Positions 17,251-25,254 of a stretch of 64,000 nucleotides of DNA are shown here, in pieces. Numbering within the stretch: the stretch's first letter is position 1; each line of letters begins with the position of its first letter. Location: positions 186,001 to 250,000 of the forward strand of contig NZ_BMJQ01000007.1 of NCBI RefSeq assembly GCF_014643535.1, in the 5' to 3' direction. Position numbers and translations under genes: made by a program. The stretch comes from Aliidongia dinghuensis (GTDB lineage: Bacteria; Pseudomonadota; Alphaproteobacteria; ATCC43930; CGMCC-115725). Below the pieces are notes generated by a model, which saw only the letters and a list, made by a program, of their open reading frames with translations, was not told where the DNA came from and made no database searches.

Positions 17251-17718
17251 ATGATCCTGGGGCTGGCACTGGCGATGGGTGCCGGCGTGTTTCTGCCGTC
17301 GATGCCGGCCCGCGCGGCCGGCGACGACATCACCGGCTGGTGGTTCGATCAGACCAAGCGCGCCGGCATCCTGATCGAGCCCTGCGGCCAGCACCTGTGC
17401 GGCAAGGTCGCCTGGCTGCGCGAACCGCTCAACCCCGACGGCAAGCCCAAGGTCGACGCCAACAATCCGGACGCCAAGCTCAAGACCCGGCCGATCTGCC
17501 AATTGCCGATGATCGGCGGCTTCAACAAGACCGGCCAGGGCGAATGGGAGGACGGCTGGATCTACAATCCCGAGGACGGCGACACCTACAAGTCGCGGAT
17601 GGTCCTCCAGGACGACGGCACGCTGAAGGTCCGCGGCTTCATCGGCGTGCCGTGGCTCGGCAAGAGCCAGGTCTGGACGCGGCCGCCGACGACGCTCACC
17701 GAATGCACGCCGGCGTGA
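17251..17718 (+). CDS. DUF2147 secreted protein
   Basis: This 155-residue protein has a signal peptide (cleavage near ARAAG) and a DUF2147 domain, recognised from ITGWWFDQTKRAGILIEPCG, LCGKVAWLREPLNPDGKP and DGDTYKSRMVLQDD, ending in WTRPP. DUF2147 proteins are periplasmic lipocalin-like proteins of unknown function. Two cysteines in the EPCGQHLCGK region may form a disulfide. It follows the acyl-CoA dehydrogenase by 51 bases on the same strand, but functional linkage is unclear. GGAGG is present upstream at a rather long distance of about 14 bases. Confidence 0.88.
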   Translation: MILGLALAMGAGVFLPSMPARAAGDDITGWWFDQTKRAGILIEPCGQHLCGKVAWLREPLNPDGKPKVDANNPDAKLKTRPICQLPMIGGFNKTGQGEWEDGWIYNPEDGDTYKSRMVLQDDGTLKVRGFIGVPWLGKSQVWTRPPTTLTECTPA

Positions 17719-17902
17719 CTGGCGCTAAAACGCACCCTCCGAGAGAATTGATCGTTGAATTTCCATCTGGACGGGCCATAGACTTGTGTCGTCCGTTGAA
17801 ATTGTGACGGGTGGCCGCCCGGGTTTGGTGATCGAAATCCAACATTTCCGCCGCTGATGACCATTTCGGCCGGACGATCGATGTCCTGACGGAGGCACTA
17901 AC

Positions 17903-19207
17903 ATGCTCTCTGGGGCTCTTGATTGGCTGCTCAAGACAGACGGCTTCCTGCCACATGCGTTCTGCCTGACCGGCAACAGCGCGGTGATCGCGCTCAACAT
18001 CACATCTGATCTTGCGATTGCTGTCGCTTATTTCGCGATTCCCGCATTCCTGGTGCTTCTGGTCCTGCGCCGAAGGGACATCACGCTGCCGAGCACGTTC
18101 CTGCTGTTCTCGGCCTTCATCCTGCTGTGCGGCCTGACCCATGTGATCGAGGCCGCGACGTTCTGGGAGCCCGTCTACGTGCTGCAGGGGACGGTCAAGG
18201 CGGCGACGGCGATCATATCGCTCGTGACCGCCATGACGCTCTGGCCGCTGCTGCCTCGCTTGCTCGGGGCCGTGAGCCCGGTGCAGCTGCACCGGGTCAA
18301 CCTGCGCCTGTCCGAGGAACTGCGCAGCCACGCCCAGACCGAGAGCGAGCTGGTGCGCTTCAATGCCGAGCTCGAGCGGCACGTGATGGAACGGACGGCC
18401 GACCTCACGCGGGCCAATGCCGAGCTCGAAGCCGAGATCGCGGAGAAGCAGAAGATTGCGGCGCAGCTCGCCATCGCCCGCGATCAGGCGGAGGAGGCGA
18501 GCCGGGTGAAATCGCTGTTCCTGGCGGCGATGAGCCACGACCTGCGCACGCCGCTCAACGCGATTATCGGCTTTTCCGAAACCATCCTGTCCGAGTCGTT
18601 CGGGCCGCTCGGCCATGCCCGCTACCTGGGATATATCGAGGACATCCATCGCAGCGGCCATCTGCTGCTGAGCCTCATCAACAACATCCTCGACCTCTCC
18701 AAGATCGAGGCGGGCAAGCGCGAGATCGAGCCCGGGCCGATCGACGGGACGGACATGATCCGCTCCTGCCTCAGGCTCATGAAGTCCGAGATCGAGGAAA
18801 AGCGGATTGCGGTCGAGCTCACCGTGGATCCGGCGGTCGAGATCGAGGCCGATGACCTCGCCTTCCGGCAGGTGCTGCTCAATCTTCTGTCGAATGCCGT
18901 CAAGTTCACGCCGCCCGGCGGGCGGGTCGGCGTCCGGATCGCCGCCGCGTCCGGCGGTGCGGCCGCTGTCGAGGTGGTGGATACGGGCGTCGGCATGACT
19001 GACGAGGGCCTGCGCGGGGCACTCGAGCCGTTCGGCAAGCTCGGCGTCATGACCGCCCGGCGCGAGGGGGCGGGAACGGGGCTGGGTCTCTCGATCGTGA
19101 GGCGCCTGATGGAGCTGCACGGCGGCAGCTTCGCGATCGACAGCGTGCCCGGCCGGGGCACTACCGTCCGGCTCGTCTTCCCGCCGCCGGCCCGCCAAGT
19201 GGCGTGA
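17903..19207 (+). CDS. Histidine kinase with an ethylene-receptor-like membrane domain
   Basis: This 434-residue sensor kinase has three N-terminal membrane helices (about residues 30-120), a coiled coil (130-200), a HisKA domain with His212 in MSHDLRTPLN and an HATPase domain with DTGVGM and GTGLGLSIVRRL. The membrane part aligns without gaps to plant ETR1 over its first two helices: Asp36, Tyr43, Ile46, Pro47, Ile73, Cys76 and His80 match ETR1 Asp25, Tyr32, Ile35, Pro36, Ile62, Cys65 and His69, reported as needed for copper-dependent ethylene binding. Ethylene sensing is therefore a good inference, not a proof. No GAF domain and no adjacent response regulator are present. GGAGG 9 bases ahead supports the start. 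Confidence 0.92.
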   Translation: MLSGALDWLLKTDGFLPHAFCLTGNSAVIALNITSDLAIAVAYFAIPAFLVLLVLRRRDITLPSTFLLFSAFILLCGLTHVIEAATFWEPVYVLQGTVKAATAIISLVTAMTLWPLLPRLLGAVSPVQLHRVNLRLSEELRSHAQTESELVRFNAELERHVMERTADLTRANAELEAEIAEKQKIAAQLAIARDQAEEASRVKSLFLAAMSHDLRTPLNAIIGFSETILSESFGPLGHARYLGYIEDIHRSGHLLLSLINNILDLSKIEAGKREIEPGPIDGTDMIRSCLRLMKSEIEEKRIAVELTVDPAVEIEADDLAFRQVLLNLLSNAVKFTPPGGRVGVRIAAASGGAAAVEVVDTGVGMTDEGLRGALEPFGKLGVMTARREGAGTGLGLSIVRRLMELHGGSFAIDSVPGRGTTVRLVFPPPARQVA

Positions 19208-19252
19208 ATTTGGGTCGCGTGAAATTGGGTCGGGTGAAATTGGGTCGCGTGA
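19203..19252. repeat. 15-bp tandem repeat overlapping a stop codon
   Basis: Three near-identical 15-base units of the type CGTGAAATTGGGTCG lie at 19203-19217, 19218-19232 and 19233-19247, with a partial fourth. The first unit contains the TGA stop codon of the ethylene-receptor-like kinase gene, so copy changes would not alter the protein. No function is evident. Confidence 0.88.
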
Positions 19253-19297
19253 GGCCAGGCGTCAGGGCCGTGATCCCGCGCCCGGCCTTCGACGATG

Positions 19298-19855
19298 TTA
19301 CATCTGCTTCCAGGTGCCGTCCGGCTGGCGGCAGGCCTTGCCGACGACTTCCTGCTGCTGGCCGTCGATGACCGCGGTTGTCGTATATTCGCGGCACGGC
19401 GTGCCGCTCTTCGTCTGATAGGTGCGGGTCGGCGTCACATGATAGGTCGAGCCGTTGTCTGGATTTTGCCAGGCGACCGTCTGCCCGGTCTGGCCGTGCT
19501 CGAGCGTCTGGTTGACGCAGGCTTGGTCGACCGGCTGCATCGACCGGCCGACCGTGCCGCCGGCCAAGGCGCCACCCAGGATGCCGGCGATCGTCATGAC
19601 CGACTTGCCCGACCCCTTGCCGAACTGGCTGCCGAGCAGCCCGCCGGCAGCGGCGCCGAGCGCGCTGCCGACGATGTTGTTGGTCGAGGTGTCGAACGCG
19701 TGCGACAGCGAGGTACGGTCGCAGGTGCCGCTTTCGACGCCGTAGCTTTGCGCCCGCGCGGGGCTGACGAGTAAGGTGCTGGCGAGTGAAAGGCCGGCGA
19801 CGGCGATCAGCGAGAGAGCCGCCGTCCGCGGCGCAGAAAATGTGAACACGTACAT
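19298..19855 (-). CDS. Glycine-zipper 17-kDa surface-antigen-like protein
   Basis: This 185-residue protein has a signal peptide (cleavage near ARAQS) and the glycine-zipper segment VGSALGAAAGGLLGSQFGKGSG...ILGGALAGGTVGRSM, followed by a C-terminal domain with the family phrases YQTKSGTPCREYT and ACRQPDGTWK. This is the layout of the RT0821/Lpp0805 and rickettsial 17-kDa surface-antigen family. No lipobox cysteine is seen at the cleavage site. Glycine zippers of this kind insert into the outer envelope; the function is unknown. The start at 19855 fits the signal peptide; longer in-frame extension runs into the upstream gene. Confidence 0.88.
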   Translation of the reverse strand: MYVFTFSAPRTAALSLIAVAGLSLASTLLVSPARAQSYGVESGTCDRTSLSHAFDTSTNNIVGSALGAAAGGLLGSQFGKGSGKSVMTIAGILGGALAGGTVGRSMQPVDQACVNQTLEHGQTGQTVAWQNPDNGSTYHVTPTRTYQTKSGTPCREYTTTAVIDGQQQEVVGKACRQPDGTWKQM

Positions 19856-19992
19856 CGTCCCCGTTGTGGTGGGGCGCCAGTCGATGGCGCCCCTAACGGC
19901 AACAGGGTAGCGCACGGCGCATGCCGGTGACAGGCTTGCGCTTCGACCGTCCGTGGTTTTCGTGAGGTCGCCGTTGCGGAAACGGCGGCGGC

Positions 19993-20970
19993 TCAGCCGA
20001 CCAGGAGGATCTTGCCGGTGCGCCCCGGCCGCTCCGAATGCGCGATCGCCGCGTGCACGTCGGCGAGGTCGTATTCGGCCTCGACCGGCGGGGCGAGCCG
20101 GCCGCTCGCCAGCAGCTTGCCGACCTCGTCCAGCGTCCGCTCGCGCACCTCTCGCGTCACGGTCCGGAACCAGTCGGTGAGCCAGAAGCCCCTGACCGTC
20201 AGGCCGCGGAAGATCAGCCGGCCGGCGTCGAGCGGCAAGGGCTGCATCGAGAGCGCGCCATAGACGACGAGCGTCGCGCCGTAGCCCAGCGCATTCGCAA
20301 CCTTGGCGCCGGTCTCGCCTGCAACCGCGTCGACCGCCTTGGTGATTGGCGTCCGCCCGGCGATCTCGGCAAAGCGCTGACCGACATCCTCGTCCTCGGT
20401 CACGACGACATGTTCGGCACCGGCCGCCTTGAGCGCGTCGACGCCGCGCCGGCTGCGGATGACGTTGATGAGATTGATGCCGTTGAGCTTCGCCAGCTGG
20501 ATCATCAGCTGGCCGAGCGTTGATCCGGCGGCGGTCTGCACCACCCAATCGCCGGCCTTCGCATCCAGGAGCTCGAGCAGCAGCCAGGCGGTGAGCGGAT
20601 TGGCCAAGAGCTGGCATGCGATCTGATCGGGCAGGCCCTCGGGCGTCGCCATCACGGCGGTTGCAGGCGCGATCACCGCTTCCTGCCAGGTTCCTTCGAC
20701 GCCGAGCGGGATGACGCGCTGGCCGACCCGCCAGTGCGTGACGTCTGGTCCGACCGCATCGATCGTGCCGGCGCCCTCGTAGCCCGGCGTCGCCGGCAGC
20801 TTCGGCCTGCGGCCGTACTGGCCGCGCACGGTCAGCACGTCCGAAGGGTTGATCGAGCGCGCGCCGAGGCGCACGCGCACCTCGCCCGGGCCAGGCTCAG
20901 GCGTCGGCACCTCTTCGAGCGCCAGCACGTCGGAAGGCTCGCCGAAGCGATGAAAAATCAGGCTGCGCAT
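19993..20970 (-). CDS. Zinc-independent MDR oxidoreductase (enoyl reductase / quinone reductase type)
   Basis: This 325-residue protein is a medium-chain dehydrogenase/reductase lacking the structural-zinc cysteines. It resembles mitochondrial trans-2-enoyl-CoA reductase and quinone oxidoreductases, with INPSDVLTVRGQYG near the start and the NADPH-binding region WVVQTAAGSTLGQLMIQLAK. It would reduce an enoyl or quinone substrate using NADPH. It is read towards the surface-antigen gene and lies 46 bases downstream of the hydroxyacyl-CoA dehydrogenase on the same strand, so they may be co-transcribed. Beta-oxidation-related context supports an acyl-CoA role, which is inference. Confidence 0.87.
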   Translation of the reverse strand: MRSLIFHRFGEPSDVLALEEVPTPEPGPGEVRVRLGARSINPSDVLTVRGQYGRRPKLPATPGYEGAGTIDAVGPDVTHWRVGQRVIPLGVEGTWQEAVIAPATAVMATPEGLPDQIACQLLANPLTAWLLLELLDAKAGDWVVQTAAGSTLGQLMIQLAKLNGINLINVIRSRRGVDALKAAGAEHVVVTEDEDVGQRFAEIAGRTPITKAVDAVAGETGAKVANALGYGATLVVYGALSMQPLPLDAGRLIFRGLTVRGFWLTDWFRTVTREVRERTLDEVGKLLASGRLAPPVEAEYDLADVHAAIAHSERPGRTGKILLVG

Positions 20971-21016
20971 GAAGACTCCTTGGATGTTTTCTTTATTTTT
21001 GCGTCCGGTCGGCGGT

Positions 21017-22009
21017 TCAGTCCGCCGATGGCACGTCGCTCGGCCCCGGCTCGTCGACCGGGGGCGGGTCGACCTGGCGCCGCGCCTCGAGCACGCGGAT
21101 CAGGAATTCGTCGCGCCGCCGGGCCAGTTCCTCGACCGAGCGGCCGCGGGTCTCCTCGGTCAGCCCGTCGATGATGCGCCGCTGCAGCTCGGGCGTCAGC
21201 GTCGGGCTGCCCAGGTGCGGCCACCAGCCGGTCATGGCCGGGGCCAGATGCTCCATGTAGTGGGCCATGCCGCCGGTACCGCCGGCCAGATGGAAGGTCA
21301 GGTGCGGCCCCATCAAGGCCCAGCGCAGGCCCGGGCCCTCGCTGATCGCCGCATCCACGTCCGCGACGGTCGCGACACCTTCGGCCACCAGATGGATGGC
21401 CTCGCGCCAGAGAGCGGCCTGCAGCCGGTTGGCGAGATGGCCCGGCACCTCCTTGCGGATCTCGATCGGGTGCTTGCCGATCGCGCGATAGAAATTCATC
21501 GCCGCGTCGACCGCCCAGCGCGCCGATTTCAGGCCGCCCACGACCTCGACCAGCGGCACGATGTGCGGCGGGTTGAACGGATGGCCGATCACGCAGCGTT
21601 CGGGGTAGTTGCAAGCCTCCTGCAGGCGGCTGATGAGCAGGCCGGACGAGGACGAGGCGATGATCACATCCCGCTCCAGCGCCGCCGACAGGCGCCGCAA
21701 CAGGTCGAGCTTGATCTCGTAGCGCTCGGGCGCGCTCTCCTGCACGAAATCGACGCCGTCGGTCGCGGCCACCGGGTCGCTGTAGAAGCGCCAGCGATCC
21801 GGCGAGGCGCCGGGGGCGAGGCCCAGACGCTCGAGGGCGACCCAGGCACCATCGATGATCCGGCGTGCCGCGTCGGCGGCACCGGGGGCCGGGTCGGCGA
21901 TGGTGACGTCGAGGCCGCGCGCCATGAAGCAGGCGGCCCAGCTCGCCCCGATCGTGCCGCCGCCGATGCAGGCAACGCGCCGAATCGTGCGTTCGCTCGT
22001 GTCGACCAT
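21017..22009 (-). CDS. 3-hydroxyacyl-CoA dehydrogenase-family protein (L-carnitine dehydrogenase-like)
   Basis: This 330-residue enzyme has the N-terminal NAD-binding Rossmann motif CIGGGTIGASWA and the catalytic-region phrase VIGHPFNPPHIVPLVEVVGG. It then has the family C-terminal helical domain starting RLQAALWREA. These features match the single-domain group that includes L-carnitine dehydrogenase and lambda-crystallin (gulonate dehydrogenase) rather than the fused FadB type. The substrate is therefore a 3-hydroxy acid or 3-hydroxyacyl-CoA, not further defined. It is divergent from an SDR gene across a 238-base space. Confidence 0.87.
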   Translation of the reverse strand: MVDTSERTIRRVACIGGGTIGASWAACFMARGLDVTIADPAPGAADAARRIIDGAWVALERLGLAPGASPDRWRFYSDPVAATDGVDFVQESAPERYEIKLDLLRRLSAALERDVIIASSSSGLLISRLQEACNYPERCVIGHPFNPPHIVPLVEVVGGLKSARWAVDAAMNFYRAIGKHPIEIRKEVPGHLANRLQAALWREAIHLVAEGVATVADVDAAISEGPGLRWALMGPHLTFHLAGGTGGMAHYMEHLAPAMTGWWPHLGSPTLTPELQRRIIDGLTEETRGRSVEELARRRDEFLIRVLEARRQVDPPPVDEPGPSDVPSAD

Positions 22010-22247
22010 GGCAGGTTTTCCTCCCCCTGCAATGCGTACTTATTCCGATGATCGGGCGGCCGGCACGGCCTGTCAAACGTCGATCGGGTGAAATCTCAGC
22101 ACGGCTGAAGCCGGTGGTTCAGTCCGGGTGTTGTTGCACACGCGGCGGGCGTCAGGCTAGCATTACCAAACAAACAGGCGGTTGACCTTACGAGTCCAAT
22201 ACGTCCGCCGACCAGGTCCCAGGAAACTCCGAAGGAAGCCCCGCGCC

Positions 22248-23027
22248 ATGCCCGTTCCCTCACTTTTCGACCTCAGCGGCAAGACCGCCCTCGTCACCGG
22301 CTCGTCCCGCGGCATCGGCCGTGCCATCGCCGTCGAATTCGCCCGGCACGGCGCGCGCGTGACCGTGTCGAGCCGCAAGCTCGACGCCTGCCACGAGGTG
22401 GTCGCCGAGATCGAGGCCGAGGGGGGCACCGCGATCGCCATCGGCGCCAACGTCAACGACAAGGCGCAGCTGCAGGCGCTGGTCGACGGCACGGTCAAGG
22501 CGCATGGGGCTGTCGACATCCTGGTGTGCAACGCGGCCGTCAATCCCTACTACGGCCCGATCTCCGGCATCGGCGACGAGGCCTGGGACAAGATCATGAA
22601 CGCCAACGTGCGCTCGAACCTGTGGCTGTCGCAGATGGTGGCACCCGGCATGGCCGAGAAGGGCGAGGGCTCGATCATCTTCCTGAGCTCGATCGCGGGC
22701 CTCAGGGGCTCGCCCGTCATCGGCGCCTATGGCGTGTCCAAGGCGGCCGACATGCACTTGGCGCGCAACCTGGCGCTCGACTGGGGCAAGCAGGGCATCC
22801 GCGTCAACACGATCGCGCCCGGCCTCGTCAAGACCGACTTCGCGAAGGCCCTCTGGGACGATCCGGCGACCTTGAAGAAGGTGCTGGCGACCTCGCCCTT
22901 GGGCCGCATCGGCGACCCGCGCGACATCGCCGGCGCCGCGGTGTTCCTGGCGTCCAAGGCCGGCTATTTCATGACCGGCGAGACGATCGTCGTCGACGGC
23001 GGCGCCATGATCGGTGGCAGCCTTTAA
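22248..23027 (+). CDS. SDR-family oxidoreductase
   Basis: This 259-residue classical SDR has the cofactor motif TGSSRGIG, CNAA in place of NNAG, the catalytic Ser in FLSSIAG and YGVSK. The Ser-Arg after the second strand (VSSRK) suggests NADPH use. GAAGGAAG lies about 8-15 bases ahead of the ATG at 22248, which is preferred over an upstream in-frame start at 22182. Its stop overlaps the stop of the convergent ParE-like toxin gene by 4 bases. It is likely part of the same fatty-acid-type gene neighbourhood as the divergent hydroxyacyl-CoA dehydrogenase. Confidence 0.92.
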   Translation: MPVPSLFDLSGKTALVTGSSRGIGRAIAVEFARHGARVTVSSRKLDACHEVVAEIEAEGGTAIAIGANVNDKAQLQALVDGTVKAHGAVDILVCNAAVNPYYGPISGIGDEAWDKIMNANVRSNLWLSQMVAPGMAEKGEGSIIFLSSIAGLRGSPVIGAYGVSKAADMHLARNLALDWGKQGIRVNTIAPGLVKTDFAKALWDDPATLKKVLATSPLGRIGDPRDIAGAAVFLASKAGYFMTGETIVVDGGAMIGGSL

Positions 23028-23314
23028 AGCACGTCCGGCCACGCCTGGGCGGCGTGCAGGATGGTGAGGATCTCCACGTCATCCTGCACGATGCGATAGG
23101 CGACGATGTAGTTCGTTCCGCCGATCGACAGTTCGCGCGTTCCTGCGACGCGGCCCAGTCGGCCCGTCAGCGGGCGATCCCGAAGGCGAAGGACGCCGGC
23201 GACGATCGTCATCACGACGTGGTTGGCGGCCATCGGATTGTCTTTGCCGATGTAAGTGCCGATCTCGTCCAGTCGTCGCAGCGCCCGGCGCGTCCAACGA
23301 ATGTCGACGCTCAC
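23024..23314 (-). CDS. RelE/ParE-family toxin
   Basis: This 96-residue protein has the ParE-type fold signature: RWTRRALRRLDEIGTYIGKDNP at the front, then a middle REL and the closing YRIVQDDVEILTILHAAQAWP. ParE toxins inhibit DNA gyrase, whereas RelE toxins cleave mRNA on the ribosome; this one looks ParE-like, but activity is not shown. It is read directly after the ribbon-helix-helix antitoxin with a 4-bp ATGA overlap, the usual antitoxin-toxin order. Its 3' end overlaps the convergent SDR gene by 4 bases. Confidence 0.92.
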   Translation of the reverse strand: MSVDIRWTRRALRRLDEIGTYIGKDNPMAANHVVMTIVAGVLRLRDRPLTGRLGRVAGTRELSIGGTNYIVAYRIVQDDVEILTILHAAQAWPDVL

Positions 23315-23553
23315 TTCGAAGCGAGGGCGCCGTATTTCTCGAGGACGGTAGCGACATCATCGGTCGTGGCGAAGTCGCCGTGCCGGGCCTCGTCGAGCCC
23401 GGCTTCGATCTCCACGAGATGCGCCGCCTCACGCGCCACGAAATCGCTGATGGCCTGGGCCGCGACGTAGGAACGTGAGCGGTCGAGCTTGGCGGCGAGA
23501 GCGTCGAGCTTGGCGGTCACATCTTCCGGCAGTCGAACGGTAAAGGCGCTCAT
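23311..23553 (-). CDS. Ribbon-helix-helix (ParD/CopG-like) antitoxin
   Basis: This 80-residue protein starts with a ribbon-helix-helix motif, FTVRLPEDVTAKLDALAAKLDRSRSYVAAQAI, which binds DNA as a dimer, followed by an acidic tail that would block the toxin. It pairs with the ParE-like toxin gene with a 4-bp overlap. GAAGGCGAG just upstream supports the start at 23553 over a longer in-frame start at 23616. Three TGAACC half-sites lie 20-45 bases upstream and are the likely autoregulatory operator. Confidence 0.92.
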   Translation of the reverse strand: MSAFTVRLPEDVTAKLDALAAKLDRSRSYVAAQAISDFVAREAAHLVEIEAGLDEARHGDFATTDDVATVLEKYGALASK

Positions 23554-23571
23554 CGCTCGCCTTCTGCAATG

Positions 23572-23597
23572 TGGTTCATGTTGAACCAATATGAACC
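23572..23597 (-). promoter_or_regulatory. Operator of the ParDE-like pair
   Basis: TGGTTCA-TGT-TGAACCA at 23572-23588 is a perfect 7-bp inverted repeat, and a third TGAACC lies at 23592-23597, exactly one helical turn (10 bases) from the second. Spaced half-sites upstream of a ribbon-helix-helix antitoxin gene are the usual cooperative autoregulatory site for such systems. Confidence 0.7.
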
Positions 23598-23690
23598 TCT
23601 GCCGCCCTTTGTCCAAGGGGCGGGGCGACTGAGGCCTAACTTTGCGGGACCGGGACGCCTATATTCCGCTGACCGGACTACGAAGGACCT

Positions 23691-23987
23691 ATGATGGACG
23701 AGAAGACCAGGACCGAGCTCGAGGCGGCGGCGTTCCGCCGGCTGGTGCAGCACCTGCAGGAGCGCACCGACGTGCAGAACATCGACCTGATGAATCTGGC
23801 GGGTTTCTGCCGCAACTGCCTGTCGCGCTGGTACCGCGAGGCGGCCGAGAGCCGCGGCATCACGATCAGCGATCCGGCGGCGCGCGAGATCGTCTACGGC
23901 ATGCCCTACGAGGAATGGAAGGCGAAGCACCAGAGCCAGGCGAAGCCGGAGCAGCAGGCGGCCTTCGATAAGCAACATAAGCATTGA
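23691..23987 (+). CDS. DUF1244 protein
   Basis: This 98-residue protein carries the DUF1244 domain, recognised by AFRRLVQHLQERTDVQNIDLMNLAGFCRNCLSRWY and EIVYGMPYEEWKAKHQ. DUF1244 proteins are common small proteins in alpha- and gammaproteobacteria with a conserved CxxC (here FCRNCL); the function is unknown. Two ATG codons open the frame, so the start may be one codon later at 23694. It is divergent from the ParDE pair, about 140 bases apart. Confidence 0.93.
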   Translation: MMDEKTRTELEAAAFRRLVQHLQERTDVQNIDLMNLAGFCRNCLSRWYREAAESRGITISDPAAREIVYGMPYEEWKAKHQSQAKPEQQAAFDKQHKH

Positions 23988-24000
23988 AGCCAGTACAAGC

Positions 24001-24297
24001 ATGGATCCATTTGACTATAGGATCTTGTACGTCGCGATGATTGCCGTTCTTGTGGCAATTGACTTGACAATCTTAGGTGTCGAGAGTTCTTTTCTGTTCC
24101 TGTCATTGATGGTTTTGATGATGGGGGTTGGATTTTTCCTCTTCTTCAAAATGGGGCAAGCGGTCAGGGGCGGAGTGTCGCCTCAGGATCTAAAAAAGGT
24201 TAAACAAGATCGTCTTGGGAGTTATTTGAAACTTGTGGTGGTTGTTTTGTTTGCTGGTACGATGATGCTTTTGGCTTGCAAGCGAGAAATCTCCTAG
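24001..24297 (+). CDS. AT-rich small membrane protein
   Basis: This 98-residue protein has three hydrophobic segments (about residues 10-28, 30-50 and 73-92) with a basic loop GVSPQDLKKVKQDRLG between the second and third. No family is recognised. Its codons are far AT-richer than the DUF1244 gene before it and dapF after it, which suggests recent transfer. It starts 13 bases after DUF1244 stops, with a weak ribosome site. The composition makes a chance frame unlikely in this GC-rich genome, but expression is not certain. Confidence 0.62.
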   Translation: MDPFDYRILYVAMIAVLVAIDLTILGVESSFLFLSLMVLMMGVGFFLFFKMGQAVRGGVSPQDLKKVKQDRLGSYLKLVVVVLFAGTMMLLACKREIS

Positions 24298-24395
24298 ATC
24301 AAAGCCCGCTTTGTCGAGCGACACTGTCCTGTGTATTGAAGTAGGAGCCGCTCCGCGCCGGGCGCGGGTGGACAGCGGCTTGGGCGCGGCCCTAT

Positions 24396-25247
24396 ATGAG
24401 GGGCATGGAACCCGTACCCTTCGCCAAGATGCACGGATTGGGCAACGACTTCGTCGTGATCGACGGGCGCGTGCGGCCGATCCGTGTGTCCGAGGCGGCG
24501 GCGCAGGCGATCGGTGATCGCCATACCGGCGTCGGGTTCGACCAGCTGATCGTGCTCGAGCCGCCCCAGTCCGCGGATGCGGACGTCTTCATGCGCATCT
24601 TGAATTCCGACGGCAGCGAGGCCGGCGCCTGCGGCAACGCCACGCGCTGCGTCGTCTCCAAGGTGCTAGGCGAAAGCGGGCGCGAGCGGATCGTGATCGA
24701 GACTATCTCGGGCCTGCTGCCGGCCGAGCGCGCGGCCATGGGCGAGATCACGGTCGACATGGGCCCGGCCCGGCTCGACTGGCGCGACGTGCCCTTGGCT
24801 GAGCCGATGGACACGCTTGCCGTGCCGGTCGGCCTGCCCGAGCTGGGCGATGCCACGTGCTCGTCCATGGGCAATCCGCACGCGACCTTCTTCGTGCCCG
24901 ATCTCGACGCCGTCGACATGGCGCGGCTCGGGCCGCAGCTCGAGCATCACCGGCTGTTCCCGGCGCGCGCCAATATCGGCTTCGCCCAAGTCGTGGCGCC
25001 GGGCCGTATCCGCCTGCAGGTCTGGGAGCGCGGCGCCGGCCTGACGCTCGCCTGTGGGTCGGGCGCCTGCGCCACCCTCGTCGCCGCCGCGCGGCGGGGC
25101 TTGACCGGCCGCAAGGCCGAGATCCTGGTCAAGCACGGGCGGCTCGTCATCGAGTGGCGCGAGGACGGCCATGTGCTGATGACCGGGCCGGTCGCGACCA
25201 GCTTCACCGGCACGCTCGACCCGGCGCTGTTCGCCGGGACCAACTGA
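24396..25247 (+). CDS. dapF: Diaminopimelate epimerase
   Basis: This 283-residue enzyme interconverts LL- and meso-diaminopimelate for lysine and peptidoglycan synthesis. The two catalytic cysteines are visible in [12 protein letters not shown] and ACGSGACAT, along with [13 protein letters not shown] at the front and a conserved MGNPHATFF. It is full length. The first ATG is at 24396; a second at 24405 would give the more usual [11 protein letters not shown] start but has its purine stretch too close. It heads the dapF-mtaB-ftsY operon, a common alphaproteobacterial order, with 7 bases to mtaB. Confidence 0.97.
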   Translation: MRGMEPVPFAKMHGLGNDFVVIDGRVRPIRVSEAAAQAIGDRHTGVGFDQLIVLEPPQSADADVFMRILNSDGSEAGACGNATRCVVSKVLGESGRERIVIETISGLLPAERAAMGEITVDMGPARLDWRDVPLAEPMDTLAVPVGLPELGDATCSSMGNPHATFFVPDLDAVDMARLGPQLEHHRLFPARANIGFAQVVAPGRIRLQVWERGAGLTLACGSGACATLVAAARRGLTGRKAEILVKHGRLVIEWREDGHVLMTGPVATSFTGTLDPALFAGTN

Positions 25248-25254
25248 TCCGCCC

